Shown here: positions 1 through 8,444 of the stretch, piece by piece
Layout: every line of letters starts with the position of its first letter
How positions within the stretch are numbered: position 1 is the first letter of the stretch
Origin: DASVHS01 sp036001325
Lineage (GTDB): Bacteria; Acidobacteriota; Thermoanaerobaculia; Gp7-AA8
Length of the DNA: 64,000 nt
Direction: 5' to 3'
Assembly (NCBI GenBank): GCA_036001325.1
Contig: DASYUK010000480.1
Location: forward strand, 1-64,000
The notes under the pieces: model-generated
Databases searched by the model: none
The model's input: only the letters and a program-made list of their open reading frames with translations
What the model was told of the DNA's origin: nothing
Made by a program: the position numbers and the translations under genes

Positions 1-2
1 TG

Positions 3-32
3 GAGCAGGAGGTCGCCGCGACGGCGCGATGA
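3..32 (+). CDS. C-terminal tail of an upstream gene, probably sufC
   Basis: An open frame enters from the left edge and ends at TGA 30-32, giving the tail EQEVAATAR. The stop overlaps the sufD start (ATGA at 29-32), the coupling typical of a suf operon, in which the ATPase gene sufC usually precedes sufD. Only ten codons are visible, so the identity rests on position alone. Confidence 0.4.
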   Translation, partial: EQEVAATAR

Positions 33-1249
33 AAACAGCGGTCGACATCCGCGAAGAAGCCGCGGAACGTTTCGAGGCTCTCGGCTATCCGACGACGCGT
101 CAGGAAGAGTGGAAGTACACGAATGTGGCGCCCATCGCGAAAGTCGCGTGGAGAAGTGTGGCGCCGCCGATCCCGGCGGCGGCCGCCGGCGAGATCGCCG
201 GCGGCACACATAGCGATCTGATCTTCGTCAACGGCCGGATTGCGCATCGCAATGACCGTCGTATCCCGGGTCTGCGCATCGTTCCCATCAGCGAAGCGAG
301 TGAACGCGAGCTCGAGTTGTATTACGGCCAGCTCGCTGACTGGCAGCGCAATCCCTTCGTGGCGCTGAACGTATCGAGATCCGAAGATGGTGCGCTGATC
401 ATCTGCGATGCACCGGTCGAAGCTTGCGTCCGTCTCCTGTTCATCGGAGAAGGAGACGAGATCTGGTCGCATCCGCACAACGTGATCGTCGCCGGCCGCG
501 CATCGCAGCTCACAGTCGTCGAGACTTACGCCGGCCGAGGAAGGTATTTCACGAACGCGGTGACGGAAGTGTTTGCCGGCGACGGTGCGGTTGTCGATCA
601 CTACAAAGTCGGATCTGAATCACGCGACGCATACCACGTCGGTACGCTGCAGGTTCGTCAGGACCGAGCGAGCAGCGTCACTTCGCACAACGTGTCGTTC
701 GGCGGTGCACTCGTGCGCAACGACATCGGTGTCGCTCTGACCGGCGAAGGAGCATCGCTCACACTCGACGGCCTATTCGTCGTCAACGGCAGCCAGCACG
801 TCGATACCCACACATTGATCGATCATGTCAGCCCGCACTGCGAGAGCCACGAGCTTTACAAGGGCGTCCTCGACGACAGCGCGCGCGGCATCTTCGACGG
901 GCGCATCATCGTGCGGCCGAACGCGCAGAAGACGATCTCACGCCAGGAGAATCGCAACCTGCTTCTGTCCGAGACAGCGATCGTCGATTCGAAGCCGACG
1001 CTCGAGATCCACAACGATGATGTCAAGTGCAACCACGGCTCGACCATCGGTCAGCTCGAAGAGGAACCGCTGTTCTATCTCCGCTCTCGCGGCATCGGCG
1101 AAGAGGATGCGCGCAACCTGCTCGTGTACGCGTTCGCCAGCGAGATCGTCGACAGGATGAAGGTCGAGCCGATTCGCGAACACGTGCGCCGGGCGATGTT
1201 CGCGCAGATGCCGGGACGTTTGCCGGAGAGAAGGGAGGGGACGCGATGA
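29..1249 (+). CDS. sufD: Fe-S cluster assembly protein SufD
   Basis: SufD is part of the SufBCD scaffold, on which iron-sulfur clusters are assembled in the cytoplasm. The 406-residue product has the family's N-terminal RQEEWKYTNV segment near residue 24 and a C-terminal beta-helix region with KCNHGSTIG and an LYKGVLDD segment typical of the SufB/SufD core. ATG 29 overlaps the preceding stop, and the gene's own TGA (1247-1249) overlaps the sufS start as ATGA, so translational coupling is likely. Length and motifs are normal for the family. Confidence 0.93.
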   Translation: MKTAVDIREEAAERFEALGYPTTRQEEWKYTNVAPIAKVAWRSVAPPIPAAAAGEIAGGTHSDLIFVNGRIAHRNDRRIPGLRIVPISEASERELELYYGQLADWQRNPFVALNVSRSEDGALIICDAPVEACVRLLFIGEGDEIWSHPHNVIVAGRASQLTVVETYAGRGRYFTNAVTEVFAGDGAVVDHYKVGSESRDAYHVGTLQVRQDRASSVTSHNVSFGGALVRNDIGVALTGEGASLTLDGLFVVNGSQHVDTHTLIDHVSPHCESHELYKGVLDDSARGIFDGRIIVRPNAQKTISRQENRNLLLSETAIVDSKPTLEIHNDDVKCNHGSTIGQLEEEPLFYLRSRGIGEEDARNLLVYAFASEIVDRMKVEPIREHVRRAMFAQMPGRLPERREGTR

Positions 1250-2502
1250 GCCAGGTCGCAGGTCGCAGGTCGCAGGTCGCGGAAGCGTACGACGTCGACG
1301 CCATCCGTCGCGATTTCCCGATTCTCTCGCGCACCGTTCGCGGCAAGCCGCTCGTCTATCTCGATAACGCTGCTACGACCCAGAAACCGCAGCTCGTGAT
1401 CGATCGGCTCGTCCGTTACTACTCGGACGAGAACTCGAATGTGCACCGCGGCGTTCACTATCTGAGCGAGATCGCCACGGCCGCCTACGAAGAAGCACGC
1501 ACGACCGTCAAGCGCTTCATCAACGCGCGATCGGAGAAGGAAATCGTCTTCACGCGCGGAACGACCGAGAGCATCAATCTGGTCATGCAGAGCTGGGGTC
1601 GCAAGAACATCAAAGCCGGCGATGAAGTGCTGATCTCGGCGATCGAGCATCACTCGAACATCGTCCCCTGGCAACTGCTGTGCGAAGAGAAAGGAGCGAA
1701 ACTCCGCGTCACTCCCGTGAATGATGCCGGCGAGCTCCTCATCGACGAGTTCGCGCGCATGCTCAACGAGCGCGTGAAGATCGTCGCCGTCGGTCATGCC
1801 TCGAACGCCCTCGGCACCATCAATCCGGTCAAGAAGATGATCTCGCTCGCGCATGCGAATGGATCGCTGATCGCCATCGACGGCGCGCAAGGCGTGCCGC
1901 ACATGAATGTCGACGTGCAGGATCTCGACTGCGACTTCTACGCGTTCTCCGGCCACAAGGTCTACGGGCCGACCGGTGTGGGCGTGCTGTACGGACGGGA
2001 GAACCTCCTCGAGGAGATGCCGCCGTGGCAGGGCGGCGGCGACATGATCCTCTCCGTGTCGTTCGAGAAGACGACGTACAACGCGCTGCCTTACAAGTTC
2101 GAAGCGGGAACGCCAAACATCGCCGGCGTCATCGGTCTCGCGGCTGCTCTGGACTATGTCGGATCGATCGGGCTGGAAAACATCGCGTCGTACGAGCACG
2201 ACATCCTTCTCTATGCGACGCGCCGGCTGCAGGAGATCGATGGGCTCCGCATCATCGGCACGGCGGCGAACAAGGCGGCCGTGATCTCATTCGTGCTCGA
2301 GGGTGTGCATCCGCACGACATCGGAACGGTGCTCGATCAACAGGGCATCGCCATTCGCACCGGCCATCACTGCGCGCAACCGCTGATGATGCGCTTCAAC
2401 GTGCCCGCAACGGGGCGCGCCTCGTTCGGGCTCTACAACACACGCGAAGAAGCCGATAGCCTGGTCACCGGTCTGCGGAAAGTCATCGAGGTGTTCCGCT
2501 GA
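1246..2502 (+). CDS. sufS: Cysteine desulfurase SufS (group II, PLP-dependent)
   Basis: This enzyme removes sulfur from cysteine to feed the SUF machinery. The 418-residue product shows YLDNAATTQKP near the N-terminus, the PLP lysine in AFSGHKVYGPTGVG and the active-site cysteine in RTGHHCAQPL, the SufS (not NifS/IscS) pattern. I chose ATG 1246 because it forms an ATGA overlap with sufD and follows a GGGAGGGG ribosome-binding site; frames opening further upstream would run through sufD. Residues 4-12 are encoded by four tandem GGTCGCA-type heptamers (1254-1281) and are not family sequence. sufU starts on the last base of the stop codon. Confidence 0.94.
   Translation: MSQVAGRRSQVAEAYDVDAIRRDFPILSRTVRGKPLVYLDNAATTQKPQLVIDRLVRYYSDENSNVHRGVHYLSEIATAAYEEARTTVKRFINARSEKEIVFTRGTTESINLVMQSWGRKNIKAGDEVLISAIEHHSNIVPWQLLCEEKGAKLRVTPVNDAGELLIDEFARMLNERVKIVAVGHASNALGTINPVKKMISLAHANGSLIAIDGAQGVPHMNVDVQDLDCDFYAFSGHKVYGPTGVGVLYGRENLLEEMPPWQGGGDMILSVSFEKTTYNALPYKFEAGTPNIAGVIGLAAALDYVGSIGLENIASYEHDILLYATRRLQEIDGLRIIGTAANKAAVISFVLEGVHPHDIGTVLDQQGIAIRTGHHCAQPLMMRFNVPATGRASFGLYNTREEADSLVTGLRKVIEVFR
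1254..1281. repeat. Four tandem heptamers inside the sufS N-terminus
   Basis: Three exact GGTCGCA units and a fourth GGTCGCG follow each other just behind the sufS start codon. The unit differs by one base from the GGTCGTA unit of the intergenic element at 7271. Because 28 is not a multiple of three, the array could not be gained or lost here without moving the reading frame. Confidence 0.75.
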
Positions 2503-2951
2503 TGTCGGATCTGCGCGAGCTCTATCAGCAGGTCATCCTCGACCACAACAAGACGCCCCGAAACTTCCGTGAGATCGCGAATCCGACCAGCCGCGTCGAG
2601 GGTTACAACCCCCTCTGCGGCGATCACTACACCGTTTATCTCCAACTCGACGGCGACACGATCAAGGACGTGAGTTTCACCGGTAGTGGTTGCGCCATCT
2701 CCAAAGCCTCCGCGTCAGTGATGAGCTCGACGGTCAAAGGAAAGTCGAAGGAAGAGGCCGATCGCCTTTTCGGCACCTTTCACAAACTCGTCACTGGTGA
2801 TACAAGCGGCCTCGACGCGGCAGATCTGGGCCGGCTGGCCGCGTTCTCAGGGGTGTCGGAGTTTCCGGCGCGCGTGAAGTGCGCGACGCTGGCATGGCAC
2901 ACGCTGCGAACAGCCCTCGATGGTGAGAAAGATACGGTGACAACCGAATGA
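2502..2951 (+). CDS. sufU: SufU-type sulfur-transfer / Fe-S assembly protein
   Basis: SufU accepts persulfide sulfur from SufS through a zinc-bound cysteine site and passes it to SufBCD. The 149-residue protein keeps the family pattern: C39-G-D41 (NPLCGD), C64 (GSGCAISKAS) and C127 (RVKCATLAW). The start overlaps the sufS stop by one base (TGATG), so SufS and SufU are translationally linked. The next gene begins within its last codons. The SufS-SufU pairing is the arrangement best known from Gram-positive bacteria and several other phyla that lack IscU. Confidence 0.93.
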   Translation: MSDLRELYQQVILDHNKTPRNFREIANPTSRVEGYNPLCGDHYTVYLQLDGDTIKDVSFTGSGCAISKASASVMSSTVKGKSKEEADRLFGTFHKLVTGDTSGLDAADLGRLAAFSGVSEFPARVKCATLAWHTLRTALDGEKDTVTTE

Positions 2952-3505
2952 ACATGCGAGAAGAAGTCGTCGTCAACCGTAACGCGGAAGCGGTCATGAT
3001 TCCGAGCGGCGAGAGAGTTCTCGTTCCGCAAGGCGCTCGCGCGACGATCACGCAGAATCTCGGCGGCACCTACACGATCATCACCGATCGCGGCCTGATG
3101 GTGCGCATCTCCGGCCGGGAAGTCGAAGCGATCGGCAAGACTCCTGCCGTGGCGCCGCAGGTCGTCGAGGATGAGGATCTGACGATCGAGAAGCTCGAGA
3201 AGCTCGTTTGGGAACAGCTCAAGACCTGCTACGACCCCGAGATCCCCGTGAACATCGTCGACCTCGGCCTTGTGTATCTCTGCGAGGTCATCGACGCCGA
3301 AGGCGGCGGCAAGGACGTCAAGATCAAGATGACGCTCACCGCGCCCGGTTGTGGGATGGGCCCCGTGCTCGCCGGCGACGTGAAGCACAAAGTGGAGGCG
3401 ATCCCCGGCGTGAAGCACGCCGATGTCGAGGTCGTCTTCGATCCGGTCTGGGACCGCACCATGATGTCCGACGCCGCGAAGCTGCAGCTAGGCATGATGT
3501 GGTGA
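2948..3505 (+). CDS. sufT: SufT, MIP18/DUF59-type Fe-S maturation protein
   Basis: Known SufT proteins act in Fe-S cluster maturation or carriage. The 185-residue product has an N-terminal beta-rich part (residues 1-60, GERVLVPQGARATITQ) characteristic of SufT and a C-terminal DUF59 domain with CYDPEIPVNIVDLGLVY at about 97-113 and the conserved cysteine in TAPGCGMGP. ATG 2948 overlaps the sufU stop (ATGA). It closes the suf operon; a 58-base gap follows. Confidence 0.9.
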   Translation: MNMREEVVVNRNAEAVMIPSGERVLVPQGARATITQNLGGTYTIITDRGLMVRISGREVEAIGKTPAVAPQVVEDEDLTIEKLEKLVWEQLKTCYDPEIPVNIVDLGLVYLCEVIDAEGGGKDVKIKMTLTAPGCGMGPVLAGDVKHKVEAIPGVKHADVEVVFDPVWDRTMMSDAAKLQLGMMW

Positions 3506-3511
3506 TTTCAG

Positions 3512-3523
3512 TGCGATAGAATT
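3512..3523 (+). promoter_or_regulatory. Possible -10 element (GCGATAGAATT)
   Basis: TAGAAT at 3517-3522 sits 41 bases before the start of the zinc-ribbon pseudopilin-like gene. The same 11-mer GCGATAGAATT recurs at 33486-33496 before another isolated small gene. No convincing -35 hexamer is visible, so this is a weak call. Confidence 0.3.
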
Positions 3524-3563
3524 CCTTCCGTTCTCCCCAAATCGAACAATCGAGGAGTGTGGA

Positions 3564-4148
3564 ATGCCGTTCTGCGCTTACTGCGGTACGCCCGTCGACG
3601 CCATCTCGTACGCTCCGTGTCCCTCCTGCGGGAATCCGCGCAACGGTGCACCGCGTCCGGCGGTGAAGAAGGGCGGAAATGCCGCGATCATCATCGCGGC
3701 GGTCGTGATCGGCGGCCTCGTAGTCTTGGCGATCGGCGGCATTCTGGCGGCGATTGCGATTCCTAACCTGCTCACTGCCATGCAAAGGACCAGGCAGAAG
3801 CGCACGATGGCCGACATGAGCGCGATCGGCACTGCGGTCGAAGCGTATGGAAGCGATCAGCACAAGTATCCGACAGCCAGCGAGCTCGATTCGCTCATGC
3901 CGAAGTACGTCAGGAACCTTCCGCGCACTGACGGGTGGGAGCATCCGTACCTCTACCAGTGCTGGAGCACGCACGGCGGCACCGACTGCGACGCGTACGC
4001 GATCGGCAGCGCCGGCAAAGACGGCGTTTTCGAGCGAAATGACTTGAAGGAGTATCTGGATGGCAGCAGAGCGACGACGAACTTCAACAGCGACATCGTG
4101 TTTGCCAATGGCTCGTTCGTTCAGTATCCGGAAGGAGTGCAACACTGA
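3564..4148 (+). CDS. Zinc-ribbon protein with GspG/pilin-like membrane helix and domain
   Basis: The 194-residue protein starts with a zinc ribbon (C4, C7, C19, C22), followed by a hydrophobic segment at about 39-66 that runs into a pilin-like helix (IAIPNLLTAMQRTRQKRTMADMSAIGTAVEAY) and a type II secretion major-pseudopilin-like globular part with two further cysteines. The ribbon in front of the pilin-like helix, without a usual prepilin leader and G-F cleavage site, argues that it is a membrane-anchored protein and not an exported pilin subunit. ATG 3564 follows a GAGGAG site. It overlaps the next zinc-ribbon gene by one base. Function unknown. Confidence 0.75.
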   Translation: MPFCAYCGTPVDAISYAPCPSCGNPRNGAPRPAVKKGGNAAIIIAAVVIGGLVVLAIGGILAAIAIPNLLTAMQRTRQKRTMADMSAIGTAVEAYGSDQHKYPTASELDSLMPKYVRNLPRTDGWEHPYLYQCWSTHGGTDCDAYAIGSAGKDGVFERNDLKEYLDGSRATTNFNSDIVFANGSFVQYPEGVQH

Positions 4149-4480
4149 TGTTCTGCACGAACTGCGGCCAGCAACTCCCGCCCAACGCGACCGCGTGTCC
4201 GAATTGCGCGACGCGTGTTCGCCGCCTTCCGGCACCGCCACCCGTTCCGAACTACCTCGTGCCGGCGGTGTTCGTCACGTTGTGCTGTTGTCTTCCTTTC
4301 GGAATCGTTTCCGTCGTTTACGCAGCGCAGGTGAACACCAAAGCAGCAGCAGGCGACATCGCCGGAGCGCAGGCGGCGTCGAAGAACGCGAAGATGTGGG
4401 CGTGGATCGCGTTCGGAACCGGCATATTACTTTCGATCCTCGGAGTGCTCGCCAATGTCGCGAACCTCGGCAACCGTTAG
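4148..4480 (+). CDS. Zinc-ribbon CD225/dispanin-like small membrane protein
   Basis: The 110-residue protein has an N-terminal zinc ribbon (CTNCGQQLPPNATACPNC) and two hydrophobic helices. The first contains CCCLPFGIVSVVYAAQV, the hallmark of CD225/dispanin membrane proteins, followed by the small A/K-rich loop AAGDIAGAQAASKNAK and a second helix. Such proteins are common in Bacteroidota and Acidobacteriota next to TM2 and DUF4870 proteins; their role is unknown. It overlaps the next gene by 26 bases. Confidence 0.78.
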   Translation: MFCTNCGQQLPPNATACPNCATRVRRLPAPPPVPNYLVPAVFVTLCCCLPFGIVSVVYAAQVNTKAAAGDIAGAQAASKNAKMWAWIAFGTGILLSILGVLANVANLGNR

Positions 4481-4847
4481 AGTGTTCGGCGCGGCCGCGG
4501 TGACACTCGCTGGCGCGAGCCTGTACGTCGTGTACGCATTCGATCCGGCAGTCGGGACGTTTTTCCCGCACTGCGCGTTTCACGATCTGACGGGATTGCA
4601 GTGCCCCGGATGCGGGACGACTCGAGCTCTTCACGCATTCCTGCACGGCCACATCGCCGCCGCGTTTCACTACAACCGTCTGCTCGTCAGTGTCGCTCCG
4701 CTGCTCGTCGCTGCGGTGGCCGGTGAAGCTCGCTCGCGTCTGCTCAGCGAGCCGGCTCCGCGCGTGCTCCGGAACCCATGGACCGGCTGGAGCATTTTCG
4801 TCACGCTCGTCCTCTGGTGGATCGTGCGCAACGTGATGAACTGGTGA
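4455..4847 (+). CDS. DUF2752 family membrane protein
   Basis: The 130-residue protein has about three transmembrane segments and the DUF2752 signature CPGCGTTRALHAFLHG at about 50-65. The family is widespread, small and uncharacterised. The start lies inside the preceding gene (26-base overlap), so the three + strand genes from 3564 are probably one transcript. It converges with the TM2-like gene, with only two bases between the stop codons. Confidence 0.82.
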   Translation: MSRTSATVRVFGAAAVTLAGASLYVVYAFDPAVGTFFPHCAFHDLTGLQCPGCGTTRALHAFLHGHIAAAFHYNRLLVSVAPLLVAAVAGEARSRLLSEPAPRVLRNPWTGWSIFVTLVLWWIVRNVMNW

Positions 4848-4849
4848 GC

Positions 4850-5146
4850 TCAGCGGTGGTTGCGAAACCACGTCCACTGGTCGATCGATTTTCCTTCCTG
4901 GAGCTGCTGCGCCTGCAGGTAGCCATCGATTGCCGTGAAAGCTGCGACGACACCGGACAGCGTTCCGCAACTCGGAGGAAACAGGAAGACCGCGCACACA
5001 ACGATCGCGATGATTCCTTTCCTCTTTTGTCCGAGCAGCAGGTAGCCCGCGCCCCCGAGGAACAGATTCAGGATGCAGACGAGTACGGGATCGACTCCGC
5101 CTCCCGGCCTGGGCACGGGAGGCGGTGCCTCGGAGCGATCTACCAC
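4850..5146 (-). CDS. TM2-like small membrane protein
   Basis: This 98-residue protein has a proline-rich N-terminus and two hydrophobic helices separated by a short basic loop: VLVCILNLFLGGAGYLLLGQ, then KRKGIIAIVVCAVFLF. That is a TM2-type hairpin. Its start overlaps the 3' end of the DUF4870-like gene by seven bases, so the pair is co-translated. No enzymatic motif is visible. Confidence 0.7.
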   Translation of the reverse strand: MVDRSEAPPPVPRPGGGVDPVLVCILNLFLGGAGYLLLGQKRKGIIAIVVCAVFLFPPSCGTLSGVVAAFTAIDGYLQAQQLQEGKSIDQWTWFRNHR

Positions 5147-5565
5147 TTATCAGCCATGTCGCTGATGACGGGCACTCGGAAGCGCTGGCCGCCGACGCCC
5201 TTGACGATGCACATGATGCGGATGACGAGAAACGCGATCCAGACGACGCACTGAACGGTCGCGATGCCGCAGCCGAGGCCGACGCCTTGGGGCATGAAGA
5301 ATCCGACACAGGCCAGCACGACCCAGATCACGACTTCGGCCACGAGGATGGCCAGGCCGTTCTTCGCATGCCACTGAACTTCGCGATCGTCTTTCTTCGT
5401 AAGAAGTGGGATGAGAGCGAGGATCCAGAGGTACGACAGCACGACCATCAGCGTGCGGTCGGAACTCGCACCGGGCGCTCCGCCCGGTGGCGGTGGAGGC
5501 GGCGGTGTGTACGATCCGCCGGGTGGTGGCGGAGGGGGCACAGTGGGCGGAGGCATTGCGCTCAT
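5140..5565 (-). CDS. DUF4870-like membrane protein with polyproline N-terminus
   Basis: A 141-residue protein whose first 35 residues are almost all proline and glycine, followed by three hydrophobic segments. The middle one carries the DUF4870-type sequence DREVQWHAKNGLAILV. I chose ATG 5565 because a strong GGAGAAGGAG site precedes it; an upstream ATG at 5655 would add a non-family extension overlapping the next gene. It is paired with the TM2-like gene. Confidence 0.75.
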   Translation of the reverse strand: MSAMPPPTVPPPPPPGGSYTPPPPPPPGGAPGASSDRTLMVVLSYLWILALIPLLTKKDDREVQWHAKNGLAILVAEVVIWVVLACVGFFMPQGVGLGCGIATVQCVVWIAFLVIRIMCIVKGVGGQRFRVPVISDMADKW

Positions 5566-5608
5566 TCGAACTCCTTCTCCTATCGGATTTCTTTGAACGG
5601 GGCTGATT

Positions 5609-7264
5609 CTAGCGACTTTGCTCGAGCCGCGCGAGACGCCGTTCCGCCGCGGCAAGAGGGACCACGGCGAGAAGGATCGACGCGGTCACGGCAACCGCGA
5701 TCGGCACGGCTGTGGCGATCCAGGGCCGCTCGTAACCGACGCGAAAGATCTTCCAGAAGAAGTACAGCATGATCGGCCGCGCCGCGAGCAGCATCATCGC
5801 GCCGACGTAAGTCAGCGAAACGGCCATGTAGGCGAAACCGCCGAGCGAGAGTCCTACCTGCAGCGGATTCTCTGCGTCGAAATTCGGTGAGAGAGCACCC
5901 ATGCCCACACCGAGGCTCACGAGCGTGAAGGCGATCATCGCCGCCGCCGGCATCGTGAACGCCCAGACGATCAGCCCGGCCGCCAGGATCGTATTCGCAA
6001 ACGCCGTTAGAAGAAGGGCGACCAGCGTCAACGGGACCCCGTAGACGATCAACTTTACAGCCAGCAACTGCCGGTACGAGACCGGCGACACCTGCAACAT
6101 CCAGAACGCTTTCCCTTCGGATGAGATGGACGGATAGGCGAAGCGCAAGCAGATTGCGGCGACCACGAAGCCGGCCATGCCGAGGTTCGCGTAGGCGACG
6201 AGCGTCGCGCGCGCATCGCCGCCGAGGGGGAGCATGCGCACGTTGTAGAGATAGATGAAGAGCAGCGCACCCATCATGAAGAGCTGCGACCACTGCGCGA
6301 CGTCGCGCGTGAGCGTGCGAATTTCTTTCGCGATCAGTGCGCGCACCGGCGGTTGCGCACGCGAGAGCAGCCTGTCGATCGAGCGCGTCAGAGGTTTTGC
6401 GCCGATCGCCATCGGGGCCATGCTCTCGCGCGCGCGAACGAAGGCGGCGAAATACGTGCGTCTCGCCGCAAACGCAAACAACGCGAACCCGATCAGAGCG
6501 AGACCAGCGATCCTCGGCGGCAGCGGCGAGGGATGCAGAGATACCATCGTGTCGGCGAGCGCGGTGCCCGGATAAAGATCGATCGATGGCAGCTCGATCG
6601 CGCGCAGAGCAGCGACGAGATTGTCGGTGCGCACTTCCGTGAAGAGCCGCTCCGGCCGGCTGACCCGGAACGCCACAACCGTGACGGTCAGAACGAGGAT
6701 CGCGATCGTGGCGACGATCTGATGAACACGGCGCACCGGAAACCAACGGACGAGCAGAACGATGGTCAGACTGGCCAAAGTCACAGGAATCGTCAGCAAC
6801 AGCGCGAGATTGCCGAGGACGATCGGGTAATACGTCCACGGACGTTCGTACTGAAGCGCGAACGCAACGAAGAGCGGAACGAGAAAGGCGAAGACGATCG
6901 CCGCGCTTTGCAAGAGCGTCTTCGCCCATCGCGCGACGACGATGGTTAATTTGCGGCGAGGCGCGGCGTGATAGATATCGAGATCGAGATCAGTGAAGAA
7001 CGCGCCGATCGCTGCGCTCATTGCCGATGAGAAGAGCACGATCGTGGCGACGAGAAAGACCATCGCCAGAATGTTGCGCAGGATCGCCAACGCGAAGAAG
7101 GGCGACGCCGCTTCAATCTGACCTGTCGCGCGGAAGAGTCGGCGAAACAGGGCGAAATCGCCATAGAGAAACAGGGCGAACGTGATCGCGACGACGCTGA
7201 TGCGTGCGACGGCCGCGGCGTTGAGCGGGCGGAGTTTCGAGAGGGCGATGCGAAGAGACCACAT
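5609..7264 (-). CDS. ABC-exporter-type multispan permease, no ATPase nearby
   Basis: The 551-residue product has about 14 hydrophobic segments in two halves with a less hydrophobic middle (about 255-330), resembling the large ABC exporter permease family that normally pairs with a separate ATPase. The conserved stretch FWMLQVSPVSYRQLLAVKL lies in the second half. I chose ATG 7264; a frame opening at 7339 would run through the heptamer element. No ABC ATPase gene occurs next to it, so its partner must lie elsewhere. Substrate unknown. Confidence 0.72.
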   Translation of the reverse strand: MWSLRIALSKLRPLNAAAVARISVVAITFALFLYGDFALFRRLFRATGQIEAASPFFALAILRNILAMVFLVATIVLFSSAMSAAIGAFFTDLDLDIYHAAPRRKLTIVVARWAKTLLQSAAIVFAFLVPLFVAFALQYERPWTYYPIVLGNLALLLTIPVTLASLTIVLLVRWFPVRRVHQIVATIAILVLTVTVVAFRVSRPERLFTEVRTDNLVAALRAIELPSIDLYPGTALADTMVSLHPSPLPPRIAGLALIGFALFAFAARRTYFAAFVRARESMAPMAIGAKPLTRSIDRLLSRAQPPVRALIAKEIRTLTRDVAQWSQLFMMGALLFIYLYNVRMLPLGGDARATLVAYANLGMAGFVVAAICLRFAYPSISSEGKAFWMLQVSPVSYRQLLAVKLIVYGVPLTLVALLLTAFANTILAAGLIVWAFTMPAAAMIAFTLVSLGVGMGALSPNFDAENPLQVGLSLGGFAYMAVSLTYVGAMMLLAARPIMLYFFWKIFRVGYERPWIATAVPIAVAVTASILLAVVPLAAAERRLARLEQSR

Positions 7265-7270
7265 GATGAT

Positions 7271-7354
7271 GGGTCGTAGGTCGTAGGTCGTAGGTGCCGT
7301 GGGCCTTTTGGCGCTGAGGCCCCGATACCTACGACCCACGACCTACGACCTACG
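7271..7354. repeat. Heptamer inverted-repeat element (GGTCGTA type) with conserved core
   Basis: The left arm (7271-7295) is three GGTCGTA heptamers; the right arm (7327-7354) is their inverted counterpart (CTACGAC units). The core between them forms its own stem from GGGCC (7301) and GGCCCC (7318). The element fills the gap between the permease start and the ddl stop, and the ddl stop codon TAG lies in the right arm. Its core is homologous, in opposite orientation, to that at 38505-38588. Confidence 0.85.
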
Positions 7355-8432
7355 TAATCCTACGCGCGTTGCGCAGCCACTCGAGCGCGCCGTCGCGCCG
7401 GGCGGTACGCGATCGGTGACGCTCCAAACCGAGCTCGATGAGCATCTCGATCAATTTCGAATATTTGATCTCGGTCGCCTCCCACAGTTTGGGATACATG
7501 GAGATGGTCGTGAAGCCCGGGATCGTATTGATCTCGTTCACGAGCAGGCGACTGGTTCCCTTCTCCAGAAAAAAGTCGACGCGCGCGTAACCGCTTGCGC
7601 CGATCGCGCGAAACGCTCCCACCGCGAGCCGTCGAATCTCTTCGGTCTTTTCCTTCGGCAGCTTCGCCGGGATGACCAGCGTCGACTTCGCGTCGGCAGC
7701 GTATTTGTCCTCATAGTCGTAAAACTCGCGTCCGGCGATGATCTCGCCAGGCACGGACGCCTGCGGTTGATCGTTGCCGAGGACTGAGACTTCGAGCTCG
7801 CGAGCGTCGACGCCGCGCTCGATCAGGATCTTGTCGTCGAATCGCAGCGCGAATTCCACTGCAGCGGCGAGATCGCCGTCGCTCTTCACCTTCGTTACGC
7901 CGATCGATGATCCGCTGTTCGCCGGCTTCACGAAATAGGGAAGCCGCAACATGTTGATGACGGCGCGCGTGACCCGCTCGCGCTCATCGCTCCACTCAGT
8001 CTCGTGCACGAGAACGTATTCGACGGTCGGCAGCTTCGCCGTCGCGAAGGCGTGCTTCATGTGTCCCTTGTCCATCCCCACCGCCGACGCCGCGACGCCC
8101 GAGCCGACATACGGCGCGCCGATCGTCTCGAGGTAACCCTGCAGAGTGCCGTCCTCCCCACCGGTGCCGTGAATCAGAGGGAAGACGACATCCGCATTGC
8201 CGGCGCGCCACCATGAGTCGAACGAGAAATCGACATCTCCTGCATCGCTGCTCGCGCCGCCGAGGATCTCCGCACTGCGCTGCGGCGCAATGAAGCGACC
8301 ATCTTTCGCCACGCAGATCGGGATGATCTCGATGCGCGACTTCGGCGCGGCGTTCGCGACAGAACGTGCCGAGAGAATCGAGACGTCGTGCTCGGCGCTC
8401 CGGCCGCCGAAGATCAGGGCTGTGCGGATCAT
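7350..8432 (-). CDS. ddl: D-alanine--D-alanine ligase
   Basis: Ddl makes the D-Ala-D-Ala dipeptide for peptidoglycan in the cytoplasm using ATP. The 360-residue product has the ATP-grasp signatures: GGRSAEHDVS at the N-terminus, HGTGGEDGTLQG near 90, PANSGSSIGV near 173 and NEINTIPGFT near 305, where the magnesium ligands and substrate serine loop lie. The last residues and the TAG stop come from the heptamer element. Downstream of maf and the MCE gene it belongs to an envelope-oriented - strand cluster, but large hairpins separate it from both neighbours. Confidence 0.95.
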   Translation of the reverse strand: MIRTALIFGGRSAEHDVSILSARSVANAAPKSRIEIIPICVAKDGRFIAPQRSAEILGGASSDAGDVDFSFDSWWRAGNADVVFPLIHGTGGEDGTLQGYLETIGAPYVGSGVAASAVGMDKGHMKHAFATAKLPTVEYVLVHETEWSDERERVTRAVINMLRLPYFVKPANSGSSIGVTKVKSDGDLAAAVEFALRFDDKILIERGVDARELEVSVLGNDQPQASVPGEIIAGREFYDYEDKYAADAKSTLVIPAKLPKEKTEEIRRLAVGAFRAIGASGYARVDFFLEKGTSRLLVNEINTIPGFTTISMYPKLWEATEIKYSKLIEMLIELGLERHRSRTARRDGALEWLRNARRIT

Positions 8433-8444
8433 GTCTTCAAGGGT

